Assembly (NCBI GenBank): GCA_963797115.1
Contig: CAWCOH010000001.1
Span: forward strand, 744,001-808,000
Length of the DNA stretch: 64,000 nucleotides
From: AP-15 sp963797115
GTDB lineage: Bacteria; Pseudomonadota; Alphaproteobacteria; ATCC43930; CGMCC-115725
Direction of reading: 5' to 3'
How positions within the stretch are numbered: position 1 is the stretch's first letter; every line of letters begins with the position of its first letter. A program made the translations under genes and the position numbers. Below, one piece after another: positions 27,891 to 35,655 of this stretch. Under the pieces are notes generated by a model. The model saw nothing but the letters and a program-made list of their open reading frames with translations. It did not search any database and was not told where the DNA came from.

Positions 27891-28799
27891 ATGGAGCGCA
27901 AGAAAGCATCGGATTTCCCGCAAGAGCTTTTGAACCTGTTCGACGGATACGTCCACGGCGGGATCAGCCGCCGTCAATTCTTGGATGGCGCACAAAAATT
28001 TGCGGTCGGCGGCGTGACCGCGGCGGCGCTGTTCCAGATGCTCAAGCCGAACTATGCTTGGGCAATACAAGTGCCGGCAGACGACAAACGGATCAAAGCG
28101 GAGTACGTCACCGTGCCGTCGCCGCAGGGCAACGGCAGCATCAAGGGCTACCTCGTGCGGCCGGCGAATGCGACCAAACTGCCCTCGATCCTGGTTGTCC
28201 ACGAGAATCGCGGCCTTAATCCCTATATCGAAGATGTGGCACGACGGCTAGCCATCGCCAACTTCATCGCCTTCGCGCCCGATGGGTTGACGTCGCTGGG
28301 CGGCTATCCCGGAGACGACGAGAAGGGGCTGGCGCTTTTCGGCCAGCTCGACCGCGCCAAGATGGGAGAAGATTTCCTCGCCGCAGCAATGTGGCTGAAA
28401 TCGCGCCCGGACTGCACCGGCAAGATCGGCGCCGTCGGCTTCTGCTTCGGCGGGGGCGTTGTCAATCAGCTGGCGGTGCGCATGGGTTCGGATCTTGCCG
28501 CTGGAGTTCCGTTCTACGGAGCTCAGCCGAGCGCTGCAGATGCGGCCAAGATCAAGGCGCCGATCAATGCGCAATACGGCGAGCTCGACGCCCGCATCAC
28601 CGACGGATGGCCAGCCTTCGATGCCGCCCTGACCGCCGCGCAGGTGCCGCACGAGGGCCATATCTACAAGGGCGCCAATCACGGCTTCCACAACGACACG
28701 ACCCCCCGTTACGACGAAGCCGCGGCTAAAGAAGCCTGGCAGCACACGCTCGATTGGTTCAACAAGTACCTGCGAACCGAACCGAAGACCTCGGGCTAG
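27891..28799 (+). CDS. Dienelactone hydrolase family protein with Tat-like signal
   Basis: An alpha/beta hydrolase of 302 residues in the dienelactone hydrolase (DLH) family. The N-terminus has ISRRQFLDGAQ at residues 25-35 followed by a hydrophobic run, a twin-arginine-like export signal seen in YghX-type DLH proteins. The nucleophile is Cys 185 in VGFCFGGGV, with the acid in YGELDARI and the base in GANHGFHND. It would be periplasmic. DLH enzymes open lactones in chlorocatechol degradation, but the exported group has no firm substrate. A GGAGG-like site lies just ahead of ATG 27891. Confidence 0.88.
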   Translation: MERKKASDFPQELLNLFDGYVHGGISRRQFLDGAQKFAVGGVTAAALFQMLKPNYAWAIQVPADDKRIKAEYVTVPSPQGNGSIKGYLVRPANATKLPSILVVHENRGLNPYIEDVARRLAIANFIAFAPDGLTSLGGYPGDDEKGLALFGQLDRAKMGEDFLAAAMWLKSRPDCTGKIGAVGFCFGGGVVNQLAVRMGSDLAAGVPFYGAQPSAADAAKIKAPINAQYGELDARITDGWPAFDAALTAAQVPHEGHIYKGANHGFHNDTTPRYDEAAAKEAWQHTLDWFNKYLRTEPKTSG

Positions 28800-28948
28800 G
28801 TGAGGACGACGGCAATTCGAAAGGCCGGCAACTGAGCGAATGGAGGCTGGGTGAAGATGCTGGCTTGGTCTAAGGACCCCGGTGCAGCCTGACCTTTGGC
28901 AGCCGCTATGGCCGGCCGGCCATAGCTCTGGACGAGCGGAGATCGCAC

Positions 28949-29443
28949 ATGCGGGGGCTTGGGCCGTCGATCGTCGCTGTTGCCGGAATGGCGGTTGCAT
29001 TTGCCGCACCGTCCGATGCGGCTCTACGAAATGTCACCGGGCTGGATCCAGGCCTGCTGGTCGGTAAGACCTGTCAAGGAGGATTCAACTCCGGCAGAAG
29101 GCGCGAGGGTAGTCAGGGGGCCTTGCAGCTTCGCTTCGCGGTGAATGGCGATGTTCTCACCGGCTTTTTTTGGCGGCAGCTCGGCGAGCAGGCTTATGCT
29201 CGAGCGGCCTATGCGATCACCCTCCCCGGGCAAGGTAGCGATGCGGTCGGGCTTGGGATCGACTATCTGGGAGAAGTGCAGGGCCTGACGGTCAGCGGCA
29301 GAACGGTCCGGTTTGTCGATCCCACAGGCGGAAAGGTCCAATTAACTTACGAAGGCGGACGCCTCTTGGGGCGGAGCGATCCGCGAGGCGGCACCGAGTG
29401 GAGGATGACACGGGTGTCCAATGTGAACATGGTCTGCCGCTGA
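28949..29443 (+). CDS. Secreted hypothetical protein
   Basis: A 164-residue protein with a signal peptide (SIVAVAGMAVAFAAPSDA, cleavage near ALR). The mature part is predominantly beta, with two cysteines, one in KTCQGGFNSG and one at the end in NMVCR, which could form a disulfide in the periplasm. Phrases such as GDVLTGFFWRQLGEQAY do not match a family that I recognise. It is convergent with the iron-sulfur protein gene; the intervening 28800-28948 shows no gene. Coding potential is well supported by the signal peptide and codon pattern, not the function. Confidence 0.6.
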   Translation: MRGLGPSIVAVAGMAVAFAAPSDAALRNVTGLDPGLLVGKTCQGGFNSGRRREGSQGALQLRFAVNGDVLTGFFWRQLGEQAYARAAYAITLPGQGSDAVGLGIDYLGEVQGLTVSGRTVRFVDPTGGKVQLTYEGGRLLGRSDPRGGTEWRMTRVSNVNMVCR

Positions 29444-29472
29444 TCTTCCACGGCCGCTCTGAGAAGGCACCG

Positions 29473-30222
29473 TCAACGCGACAATAGCCGGTCGACCCAG
29501 CGCAATAGCCGCTCGCCGGGCGATGTATCGTCGGGCGGCTCGCTACGCTCCTCGGCCTCCCGCCGCGGCGCCATGCGGTGGGCTCGCGGCGGCAGATATT
29601 TGTTGACCGGGCGGTAGCCGAGTTCGGGCATCAGGTCGCCGCCGCGGCGCTGCTCCACCATTTGCGAGACCTCTGAATTGGGATCGCCGAGATCCCCGAA
29701 ATGGCGGGCGTTGACCGGGCATGCCATGACGCAGGCCGGCTGACGGTCCTCCTCGGCGAGGTTGTCGTTGTAGATCCGGTCGATGCACAGCGTGCATTTC
29801 TTCATGACCCCGCCATCCGGGTCGAATTCCCGTGCGCCGTAAGGGCAGGCCCAGGAACATAGCTTGCAGCCGATGCAGATCGCCTCGTTGACCAGCACGA
29901 TCCCGTCCTCGGCGCGCTTGTAGGAAGCCCCCGTCGGGCAGACGCTGACACAGGCGGGCTCCTCGCAATGCAGGCATGATTTGGGGAAATAGACGGTTCG
30001 CGCGCCCTCTCCGTCGCCTTCCTCGAAAGCGTGGACGCGGTTTAGCCAAACCCCCCAAGCTCCCGCCCCATAGGGATTGAAATCGGGTAGCGGGCCCGCA
30101 TAACCGCTGGTGTTCCATTCCTTGCACGCAGTGGCACAGGCTTGACAGCCGACGCAGATGTCGAGGTCGATGACGAGCCCGAGCTTCTTCCCGTCTGGCC
30201 GCGGTTCCGGCAGCGAGGTCAT
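29473..30222 (-). CDS. SoeB/DmsB-type 4x[4Fe-4S] electron-transfer subunit (orphan)
   Basis: Iron-sulfur subunit of a DMSO-reductase-family molybdoenzyme, most like SoeB of the cytoplasmic sulfite dehydrogenase SoeABC. Four cluster motifs are visible: CVGCQACATAC (Cys 23-33), CLHCEEPACVSVCP, CIGCKLCSWACPYGA and CTLCIDR with CVMACP. The end GYRPVNKYLPPR is typical for SoeB. It is 249 residues, full length. Neither a molybdopterin subunit (SoeA) nor a membrane anchor (SoeC) is adjacent, although these are usually in the same operon, so it may be left over from a broken operon or work with subunits encoded elsewhere. Confidence 0.82.
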   Translation of the reverse strand: MTSLPEPRPDGKKLGLVIDLDICVGCQACATACKEWNTSGYAGPLPDFNPYGAGAWGVWLNRVHAFEEGDGEGARTVYFPKSCLHCEEPACVSVCPTGASYKRAEDGIVLVNEAICIGCKLCSWACPYGAREFDPDGGVMKKCTLCIDRIYNDNLAEEDRQPACVMACPVNARHFGDLGDPNSEVSQMVEQRRGGDLMPELGYRPVNKYLPPRAHRMAPRREAEERSEPPDDTSPGERLLRWVDRLLSR

Positions 30223-30625
30223 GCCGATGCTCCGTGATGGTTTACCGCCTGTGGAATTCTCGCCCTATGTATAACGGTCCTCGTGGTATCGCCCGCAAGA
30301 AAAACCCGGAATTATGCAGCTGCCTCACCATACCGAGTCCTACAATCATGAATTGAATAGGCGATTCGCTCGCCGCTGCACCTGCAGCGGGTCTGCAGCA
30401 GGAACTCTCCTTGTGGTTGAACCGGCATTGCAGTTTGGCGGCGTCAATTGGGTTACGATGTCTCCGCACTGTACCAGGCGATATTGTCAATATCGTGATG
30501 CGGAGCCAGCGACGTACGCCTTCCGCAAGATCTGACCTCAGCCCCAAAAACGGGGTGAGCCGAACTGGCCTCTGGGTTAGCATCCCCGTAACGGGCGCCT
30601 GGGTTCGTCCAACAAGAGGCAACGC
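30223..30625. other. Intergenic region with 17-bp palindrome
   Basis: No gene is supported here. A perfect inverted repeat CGATATTG-T-CAATATCG lies at 30479-30495, about 130 bases upstream of the oxygenase gene, and could be an operator for its expression. The 13 bases ATTGTCAATATCG of this site recur at 19608-19620. Confidence 0.4.
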
Positions 30626-31828
30626 ATGACCGGCTGTCGCGACGTTCCACCTTTCACCGGGGACGGCATTCTGCCCGACGAGGAGCGGGTGATGCTGGAG
30701 CGCGCCCGAGCATTGGTCCCAGTACTCGTCGAGCGCGCGCCGGCCGCCACAGCGGCGCGGCAATTGCCGGCCGAGACGATCGCCGAGTATCATGCGGCCG
30801 GCATCCTGCGCATCCTGCAGCCCAAGCGCTTCGGCGGCATGCAAGGCCGGTTCAGCCTCTTCTCGCGGATCGTCGAGGAATTGACCTATGGCTGCGCGTC
30901 GTCGGCGTGGGTCTATGCGGTGCTGGCCGAGCATCAGTGGATCATCGCCCAGTATCCCGAGCAGGCGCAGATCGACGTATGGGGCGAGGAGCCCGAAGCG
31001 GTCGCCGCGTCCTCGCTGGCGCCGCGCGAGGCGGCAAGGCGGGTGCCAGGCGGATGGCTGCTCAGCGGGCATTACCCGTTCTCCAGTGGTTGCGACTATG
31101 CCCAATGGGGAATCATCGGCGCCTTTCTCGGTGAGAAGGGCGACCCCCGGCATATCGCCTATCTCTTGGTGCCGCTCGCCGAGGTCGAGATCGTCGACGA
31201 CTGGCAGGTGCTCGGCCTCCTCGGCACCGGCAGCAAGTCCCTGGTCCTGGACGACGTGTTCGTTCCCGAGCACCGCTCGGTCATGGTCAGCGACCTCTTC
31301 GCCGGCACCCCGCCGGGTGCCGCGGTGCATCCTGACTATCCGATATTGCGCGCGCCGCGCGGCTTTCTGGTGTCCTACTCATTGCCGCCGGTCGCGATCG
31401 CCCTCGGCCGCCGCGCGCTCGACATCGCCTGTGCCTCGTTGTCGCGTCGGGTGTCGCGCGGGGTTACCAAGGTTGCCGAGTCCGAGGTGGTGCAAATGAC
31501 GATCGGCGAGGCCGCGGCGGTGATCGACGCGGCGACCTTGCTGTTGCACACCGGCCGCGATTACAGCACCGCGGAGGTGTCGTCCGGCCGCAAGATCACC
31601 GAGGCCGAGGCCCTCCGGGCCCGGCGCGACATGGTCTACGCCCAGCACCAGGTGAGCTGGGCGCTCGACCGCCTGTGCGAGCTGGACGGCGCGCGCTGGG
31701 TCTATGACAGCGACGAGCTGGGTGCCATCCGCCGCGACGTGATGACCATCCTGACCCACCACGCCGCTAGCCGCCAAGCCGCAATGGCCCCCTACGGCCG
31801 CCTGCTACTCAGCCGGGGCGCTGCGTGA
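30626..31828 (+). CDS. HsaA-type flavin-dependent monooxygenase, oxygenase component (acyl-CoA dehydrogenase fold)
   Basis: A 400-residue member of the group D two-component flavin monooxygenases (HpaB/HsaA-like), which use reduced FMN or FAD from a separate reductase to hydroxylate aromatics. Visible family blocks are LQPKRFGGMQ near residue 70, YGCASSAWVYAVLAEHQW, GHYPFSSGCDYAQW and LLGTGSKSLVLDDVFVPEHR. The acyl-CoA dehydrogenase catalytic Glu is not evident, as expected for this branch. No reductase gene is beside it; the only reductase in the window is at 39816. Two paralogues lie at 38603 and 58441. The substrate is unknown. Confidence 0.82.
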   Translation: MTGCRDVPPFTGDGILPDEERVMLERARALVPVLVERAPAATAARQLPAETIAEYHAAGILRILQPKRFGGMQGRFSLFSRIVEELTYGCASSAWVYAVLAEHQWIIAQYPEQAQIDVWGEEPEAVAASSLAPREAARRVPGGWLLSGHYPFSSGCDYAQWGIIGAFLGEKGDPRHIAYLLVPLAEVEIVDDWQVLGLLGTGSKSLVLDDVFVPEHRSVMVSDLFAGTPPGAAVHPDYPILRAPRGFLVSYSLPPVAIALGRRALDIACASLSRRVSRGVTKVAESEVVQMTIGEAAAVIDAATLLLHTGRDYSTAEVSSGRKITEAEALRARRDMVYAQHQVSWALDRLCELDGARWVYDSDELGAIRRDVMTILTHHAASRQAAMAPYGRLLLSRGAA

Positions 31829-31979
31829 GCGATGCCTGGAGAAGCCTTCTTTACCGGCGGTAGGACGCTCCAACCGCAGATAAGTGGTTGGTTTAGTGCC
31901 GCCCGCCACCATTTGTTGGGCGAATGCTCGCTAGACAGGGCCAGAGCATCGGCGCGCTGGCGAATCAGGGGTAGCGACC

Positions 31980-32183
31980 ATGCTCAGAATTGAAATCGAG
32001 TGCGAAGAGGACGGAAGGTGGATCGGCGAGGTGCCCGAATTGCCTGGCGTGCTCGCCTATGGTGCAACGAAGGTCGAGGCGCGGGTCAAGACAACGGCGC
32101 TCGCTTTGCGCGTTATCGCCGACCGCATCGAGCACGGCGAGCCGGTGCCGTTCGATCCAAGCGATCTCTTTATTGCTGCATGA
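31980..32183 (+). CDS. hicB: HicB-like antitoxin
   Basis: A 67-residue HicB-fold protein: LRIEIECEEDGRWIGEVPEL, PGVLAYGATKVEA and ALALRVIADRIEHGE show the partial RNase H-like HicB domain. It lacks a C-terminal ribbon-helix-helix or HTH, so it is a short HicB. It would neutralise the HicA RNA-cleaving toxin encoded right behind, with the ATGA overlap giving coupled translation. The order B before A is the reverse of the more common hicAB arrangement but well known in proteobacteria. Confidence 0.85.
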   Translation: MLRIEIECEEDGRWIGEVPELPGVLAYGATKVEARVKTTALALRVIADRIEHGEPVPFDPSDLFIAA

Positions 32184-32392
32184 ATGGCTGGCCCGCCACC
32201 AAAGCGGGCCGGGTGCTGCGGGCGCTCATTCGTATCGGCTGGCGAATCGAGCGGCAAAGGGGCTCGCATCGCACGCTCTCGCGGTCGGGATGGCCCAACT
32301 ACGTGTCTGCATTCCACGATGATGAAGAGCTCGGGCCACGGATGCTCGCACGGATAGCAAAGCATACCGGCCTGCAGCCCAGCGATCTGTAG
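32180..32392 (+). CDS. hicA: HicA-like mRNA interferase toxin
   Basis: A 70-residue double-stranded-RNA-binding-fold toxin. The family pattern is clear: KAGRVLRALIRIGWRIERQ, then RGSHRTLSR with the catalytic His 30, and PRMLARIAKHTGLQP at the end. It overlaps the hicB stop by four bases. The reading frame is intact, so the module may be active. A degenerate second copy of the same gene lies 1.1 kb downstream at 33288-33468. Confidence 0.85.
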   Translation: MNGWPATKAGRVLRALIRIGWRIERQRGSHRTLSRSGWPNYVSAFHDDEELGPRMLARIAKHTGLQPSDL

Positions 32393-32536
32393 CTCGGCGG
32401 ATCCGTCGGCCGGGCAGCATATCGCGTGCTAGGCACCGGTTGAATCCGGGTCAGCATGTCGACGGAGCGCCTCACGCCGCGCGCGGCTTGACTTTGGTGT
32501 CGAGCCGCGAGCCAGAACCCCAGCCTTCGTTTCCGG

Positions 32537-32656
32537 CTCGTGATCGCGCTGCATCTTGAGCCGGAACTCTCGCGTGGTGGCGAAATAGCGAGCGAGCCGC
32601 AGCGCCGTGTCCACGCTGACCCCGCGGCGCTCCGCGGTGATCGCCTGCTTGGTAAT
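32537..32656 (-). pseudogene. Fragment of a HigA-like antitoxin gene
   Basis: The complement reads ITKQAITAERRGVSVDTALR and LARYFATTREFRLKMQ, which corresponds to the second half of the HigA helix-turn-helix domain (RAITADTALRLARYFGTxPEFWLNLQ). The N-terminal half, and the higB toxin that should precede it, are missing; the VOC gene on the opposite strand starts at this point. It is a truncated relic. Confidence 0.55.
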
Positions 32657-32701
32657 TGACTCATATGCCTGTATCTTTTGCGCCCGCAAAGGGGACAGGC
32701 A

Positions 32702-33238
32702 ATGAGCGATCCAGCAAACATCCCGAGCCGATTGCATCACAATGCTTACGTGACCCGAGATCTCGAAGCCACGCGACGGTTTTATGAGGATCTTCTTGGG
32801 CTGCCGCTGGTCGCCACTTGGTGCGAGTTTGACGAGTTGTTCGGAGCTGTGCTCACCTATTGCCATTGCTTCTTTGAGATTGGCGACGGCGGTGCCTTGG
32901 CCTTCTTTCAATTCGCGGACCCCCAGGATCAGGAACAATTCGGTCCGAAGATGCCGCCGACCCCGTTTCATCACATCGCGCTAAAGTGCGACGCAGAGAC
33001 GCAGACCCACGTCAAGAAGCGGCTCGCTGCAGCGGGCTATCGCGAGCCGCAGACCTTCGTTCTCGAGCACGGTTATTGCACGTCGCTCTACGTCACCGAT
33101 CCGAACGGGATGATCGTCGAGCTGACCGTCGATGCGCTGGAGGCCGACAAGATAGCCGCCCTTCGACGAAGTGATGCGCATTCCGAGCTGAAGCGATGGC
33201 TTGGGGGTGACCACCGGTCGAATAATTCCTACAGGTAG
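32702..33238 (+). CDS. VOC-family (glyoxalase/dioxygenase fold) protein
   Basis: A 178-residue vicinal-oxygen-chelate protein. The paired beta-alpha-beta modules are seen in SRLHHNAYVTRDLEATRRFY (metal-ligand His in HHN) and FHHIALKCDAETQTHVKKR (second His), with the C-terminal metal Glu in DPNGMIVELTVD. Members include glyoxalase I, fosfomycin-resistance proteins and ring-cleavage dioxygenases; this sequence does not allow a choice. GGGGACAGG precedes ATG 32702. It sits between the hicA gene and its degenerate copy, which suggests it was acquired or trapped by a duplication of that toxin locus. Confidence 0.78.
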   Translation: MSDPANIPSRLHHNAYVTRDLEATRRFYEDLLGLPLVATWCEFDELFGAVLTYCHCFFEIGDGGALAFFQFADPQDQEQFGPKMPPTPFHHIALKCDAETQTHVKKRLAAAGYREPQTFVLEHGYCTSLYVTDPNGMIVELTVDALEADKIAALRRSDAHSELKRWLGGDHRSNNSYR

Positions 33239-33287
33239 CTGTCGACAACGTGCGGTGGGTGCGGAGCCCACGAAACAACACAGTAGG

Positions 33288-33468
33288 AAGGCGGTAGGCC
33301 GGGTATTGCGAGCGCTGATTCGGCTCGGATGGACAATCGAGCGGCAGAGGGGCTCGCATCGCAGCTATCGCGGCCAGGATGGCCTGATTACGTATTGCAT
33401 TCCACGATGATGAAGAGCTCCGGCCATGGATGCTCGCACGGATAGCGAAGCATTCCGGTCTGCGACCC
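33288..33468 (+). pseudogene. Degenerate second copy of hicA
   Basis: The frame KAVGRVLRALIRLGWTIERQ followed by RGSHRSYRG matches the intact hicA at 32204-32290 with most bases identical. Two small indels then shift the frame; homology resumes as DDEEL and WMLARIAKHSGLRP to about 33468. No hicB copy precedes it. The orientation is the same as the intact gene, so the two form direct repeats about 1.1 kb apart. Confidence 0.8.
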
Positions 33469-33525
33469 CACGGCTGTCCGGTTCAGTCGTTTTGCGCTGC
33501 AAACCTGGCCAATCCGTCGCCCGCT

Positions 33526-33597
33526 GCCCCTCATCCTCACGCTTCGCGGGTCCCTCCTCTCCCCGCTCGCGATTCGCGGGGCGGGAGCTGGGGTGAA
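33526..33597. repeat. REP-like hairpin repeat
   Basis: The sequence has the architecture CCCTCATCCTCACGCTTCGC followed by TCCTCTCCCCGC and a palindromic CGCGATTCGCGGGG core. Read on the complement it resembles the units at 44978-45030 and 45404-45463 (hairpin, GAGAGG, GC-rich spacer, GTGAGG). It fills most of the gap between the hicA relic and the mazE promoter; nothing else is seen from 33469 to 33700. Confidence 0.55.
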
Positions 33598-33719
33598 GCA
33601 ACTTCTGCGCGCGAAAACTGACATGGCTTAGTTGGATAGATCGCCAGGTGATTCGGACAACCGCGATTCGCCCTGATGATCTCAAGCTCGCCGACCGGTC
33701 GTGACAAGATAGGCTATTA

Positions 33720-33739
33720 TACGTATATTACACGTGTAA
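33720..33739 (+). promoter_or_regulatory. Palindromic operator of mazE/mazF
   Basis: TTACACGTGTAA is a perfect 12-base palindrome at 33728-33739, ten bases before the antitoxin ATG, and TACGTA lies at 33720-33725 next to it. Antitoxins of this class autoregulate through such sites. A related TACGTA pair precedes the phd gene at 53341-53364. Confidence 0.5.
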
Positions 33740-33748
33740 GAATTTCAG

Positions 33749-33979
33749 ATGTCCAAAAAACTGACGATTACGGTGGACGACGAGGTCTACGAGGGCCTGC
33801 GCAGTGTCGTCGGAAGGCGGCGGATCAGCCGGTTCCTGAACGATCTCGCGCGACCGCACGTCATGCCGCGGGATATCGTCGAGGGCTACCGGGCGATGGC
33901 CGCCGATGAAGCGCGTGAGAGCGAGGCCTCGGAATGGGTCGAATGCCTGACCGGCGATATCGCCGATGAGCCCAGATAG
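33749..33979 (+). CDS. MazE-like antitoxin
   Basis: A 76-residue antitoxin: LTITVDDEVYEGLRSVVGRR and RISRFLNDLARPHVMPRDI form the N-terminal dimerising DNA-binding part, and the acidic tail ending WVECLTGDIADEPR is the toxin-binding extension. It overlaps the start of the toxin gene (ATG 33966), the standard coupled layout. It should repress its own promoter at the palindrome just upstream. The frame is intact, unlike the toxin's. Confidence 0.78.
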   Translation: MSKKLTITVDDEVYEGLRSVVGRRRISRFLNDLARPHVMPRDIVEGYRAMAADEARESEASEWVECLTGDIADEPR

Positions 33980-34303
33980 GCCGCCGCAGCGCGGGGAGGT
34001 GTGGTGGGTGGCCTTCGATCCTTCGATCGGCGGAGAAATTCGTAAGACGAGACCGGCGATCGTCGTCAGCACGATATTTCGAACCGTGAGCTCAACCGCG
34101 TTCAGGTGGTACCGTTGACGACCAATATCGCCCGTCTCTACCCGTCCGAGGCCTATGTGCGAGTTGATGGCGAGCAGCGAAAGGCGATGGCGGACCAACT
34201 GAGCACGACCGGCAAGCTGCGCTTGCGCCAGCGTATCGGAAATCTGGCCCGAGCCGATATCTCGGCGGTGGAGCGAGCGATCCGTTTGCAGCTCGGGCTT
34301 TGA
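33966..34303 (+). pseudogene. MazF-family toxin with one-base deletion
   Basis: MazF/PemK-type RNase toxin. The first frame reads RPPQRGEVWWVAFDPSIGGE and RKTRPAIVVS; the second from about 34080 reads ELNRVQVVPLTTNIARLYPS and KAMADQLSTTGKLRLRQRIG to the stop at 34303. Adding one A at 34071 (AGCAC to AGCAAC) restores SNDISNREL, the family consensus, and a 112-residue protein. As written the toxin is truncated after about 45 residues and inactive, leaving an orphan antitoxin. A base-calling deletion would give the same picture. Confidence 0.8.
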
Positions 34304-34368
34304 TCCGTTTCGGGATTATCAAATGCGAAACATTTCCAGCTGATCAATTCAAGGAAGGATCACCACTC

Positions 34369-34596
34369 TTGAATTATCATGATAGAATCGTCATCGACCC
34401 CGAAATTCGGTTCGGGAAACCGAGCGTAAAAGGAACGCGCATCACGGTCGGTGACGTGCTTTCGTACCTAGCCTCCGGGATGAGCGAGATGGAGGTTCTA
34501 GCCGATTTTCCGCAATTGACGCGCGACGACATCCGCGCCTGCCTGGCGTTTGCCGCGGAACGCGAACGGCGGATAGTGAGCATCCCCGCCAGGTAG
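34369..34596 (+). CDS. DUF433 domain antitoxin-like protein
   Basis: A 75-residue protein beginning at TTG 34369 with AAGGAAGGA upstream: NYHDRIVIDPEIRFGKPSVK, GTRITVGDVLSYLASGMSE and ADFPQLTRDDIRACLAFAAE are the full DUF433 helix-turn-helix pattern. DUF433 proteins usually act as antitoxins for DUF5615 PIN-like toxins encoded just downstream. Here that partner is cut to a short remnant. An upstream ATG at 34300 overlaps the mazF stop, but lacks similarity in the added part. Confidence 0.8.
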   Translation: MNYHDRIVIDPEIRFGKPSVKGTRITVGDVLSYLASGMSEMEVLADFPQLTRDDIRACLAFAAERERRIVSIPAR

Positions 34597-34602
34597 GCGC
34601 GG

Positions 34603-34683
34603 ATGCCGCTCTTCGACGAGAATCCCGCGGCGCGGTACGGCGGGCGGCTGAGCCGTCAGATCAATCTTTCGCTGCTTCGATGA
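34603..34683 (+). pseudogene. Truncated DUF5615 (PIN-like) toxin remnant
   Basis: Six bases after the DUF433 stop, ATG 34603 opens MPLFDENPAARYGGRLSRQ, which matches only the start of DUF5615 proteins (MKLLFDENLSPRL), then stops after 26 codons. Its end overlaps the 3' end of the LysR gene on the other strand, so the rest of the toxin was replaced by that neighbour. Confidence 0.6.
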
Positions 34684-35560
34684 GCAGAGAGCGGAACCAG
34701 ATCTGGGCCGGCTCGCTTGCCGCGCGGCGGTGCCAGGCCATCGACACGGGCACGGAGAGATCGAGCGCCAGCGGCATGATCGCGATCTCGGCGATGGCGG
34801 CGATTTGCCGGGCGGTGCGCTGCGGCACCGTGGCCACGAGATCGGATGCCTTAAGCACCGCCGGCAACGCCAGATATGTCGCGACCAGAAGCGCGATGCG
34901 GCGCTTCAATCCGTAATCGGAGAGGGCCCGGTCGACGGCGCCGCTGGTGTCGCCGCGCGGCGATACCAGCACATGGTCGAGGGCGGCATAGGCTTCGATC
35001 GACAACGGTGGGCCCGCGAGCGGGTGTCCCCGGCGGACGATCAGCACGAACGGGTCGCGCAGCAACGCCAGCGAATCGAGATGCGCCGGCACGGCACGCA
35101 GATGCGCGACGGCGACGTCGATTGCGCCGCGGTCAAGCTGCTCGGCGGCTTCGAGGCCGGTGAGCGGCGTGAGCCGAAGGGTAGCCCGCGGCGCCTGCCG
35201 GGCAAAGCTTTCAGCGAGGCGCCCGACGAGTGCTACCTCGGCATATTCGGCCATGCCGGCGGTGAAAATGCCCGCACTTGTCACCGGGTCGAAACCGACA
35301 CCGAGATTGAGCGCCGCCTCGATATGCTCGATCGCCGCCGAGACCAAGGGCGCGATCTCGCGCGCTCGGGCGGTCGGCTCCATGCGGTCGGGTGTGCGGA
35401 CAAACAGATCGTCGGCAAAGAGGCTGCGCAGGCGAGACAGCGCATGGCTCATCGCCGGTTGCGACAGGCCGATCCGGCCCGCGGCGCGGGTCACCGCGCG
35501 CTCCCTGATCAGGGCGTCAAAAGCTTTCAGCAGGTTCAAGTCGACGGCGCGAATATCCAT
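34661..35560 (-). CDS. LysR-family transcriptional regulator
   Basis: LTTR of about 299 residues. The N-terminal winged helix-turn-helix is in VDLNLLKAFDALIRERAVTR, AAGRIGLSQPAMSHALSRLR and FVRTPDRMEPTARA; the C-terminal part is the periplasmic-binding-like effector domain (LTPLTGLEAAEQLDRGAIDV). I start at ATG 35560 (MDIRAVDLN), the common LTTR start; ATG 35578 would leave the operator only eight bases upstream. It is divergent from the DOPA-dioxygenase-like gene, with a T-N11-A palindrome in between, so it probably controls that gene and itself. Confidence 0.9.
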   Translation of the reverse strand: MDIRAVDLNLLKAFDALIRERAVTRAAGRIGLSQPAMSHALSRLRSLFADDLFVRTPDRMEPTARAREIAPLVSAAIEHIEAALNLGVGFDPVTSAGIFTAGMAEYAEVALVGRLAESFARQAPRATLRLTPLTGLEAAEQLDRGAIDVAVAHLRAVPAHLDSLALLRDPFVLIVRRGHPLAGPPLSIEAYAALDHVLVSPRGDTSGAVDRALSDYGLKRRIALLVATYLALPAVLKASDLVATVPQRTARQIAAIAEIAIMPLALDLSVPVSMAWHRRAASEPAQIWFRSLLIEAAKD

Positions 35561-35585
35561 AGCACGAATGAGTGCCATATAATTA

Positions 35586-35600
35586 ATCTATTTGGTAGAT
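35586..35600. promoter_or_regulatory. LysR-type binding box in divergent promoter
   Basis: ATCTA-TTTGG-TAGAT is a five-base inverted repeat that contains the T-N11-A consensus of LTTR operators. It lies between the divergent LysR and dioxygenase genes, exactly where an autoregulatory site is expected. Confidence 0.6.
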
Positions 35601-35655
35601 GGCAGCTCGCGCTCTTAAATTGAATTCGATACGAATAACCCGCAGGAGAACCCCA

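Noticed and set aside
30242..31330. Minus-strand frame that could be a SoeA remnant upstream of the SoeB-like gene
   Set aside because: Its translation contains no molybdopterin oxidoreductase motifs and is antisense to the flavin oxygenase gene.
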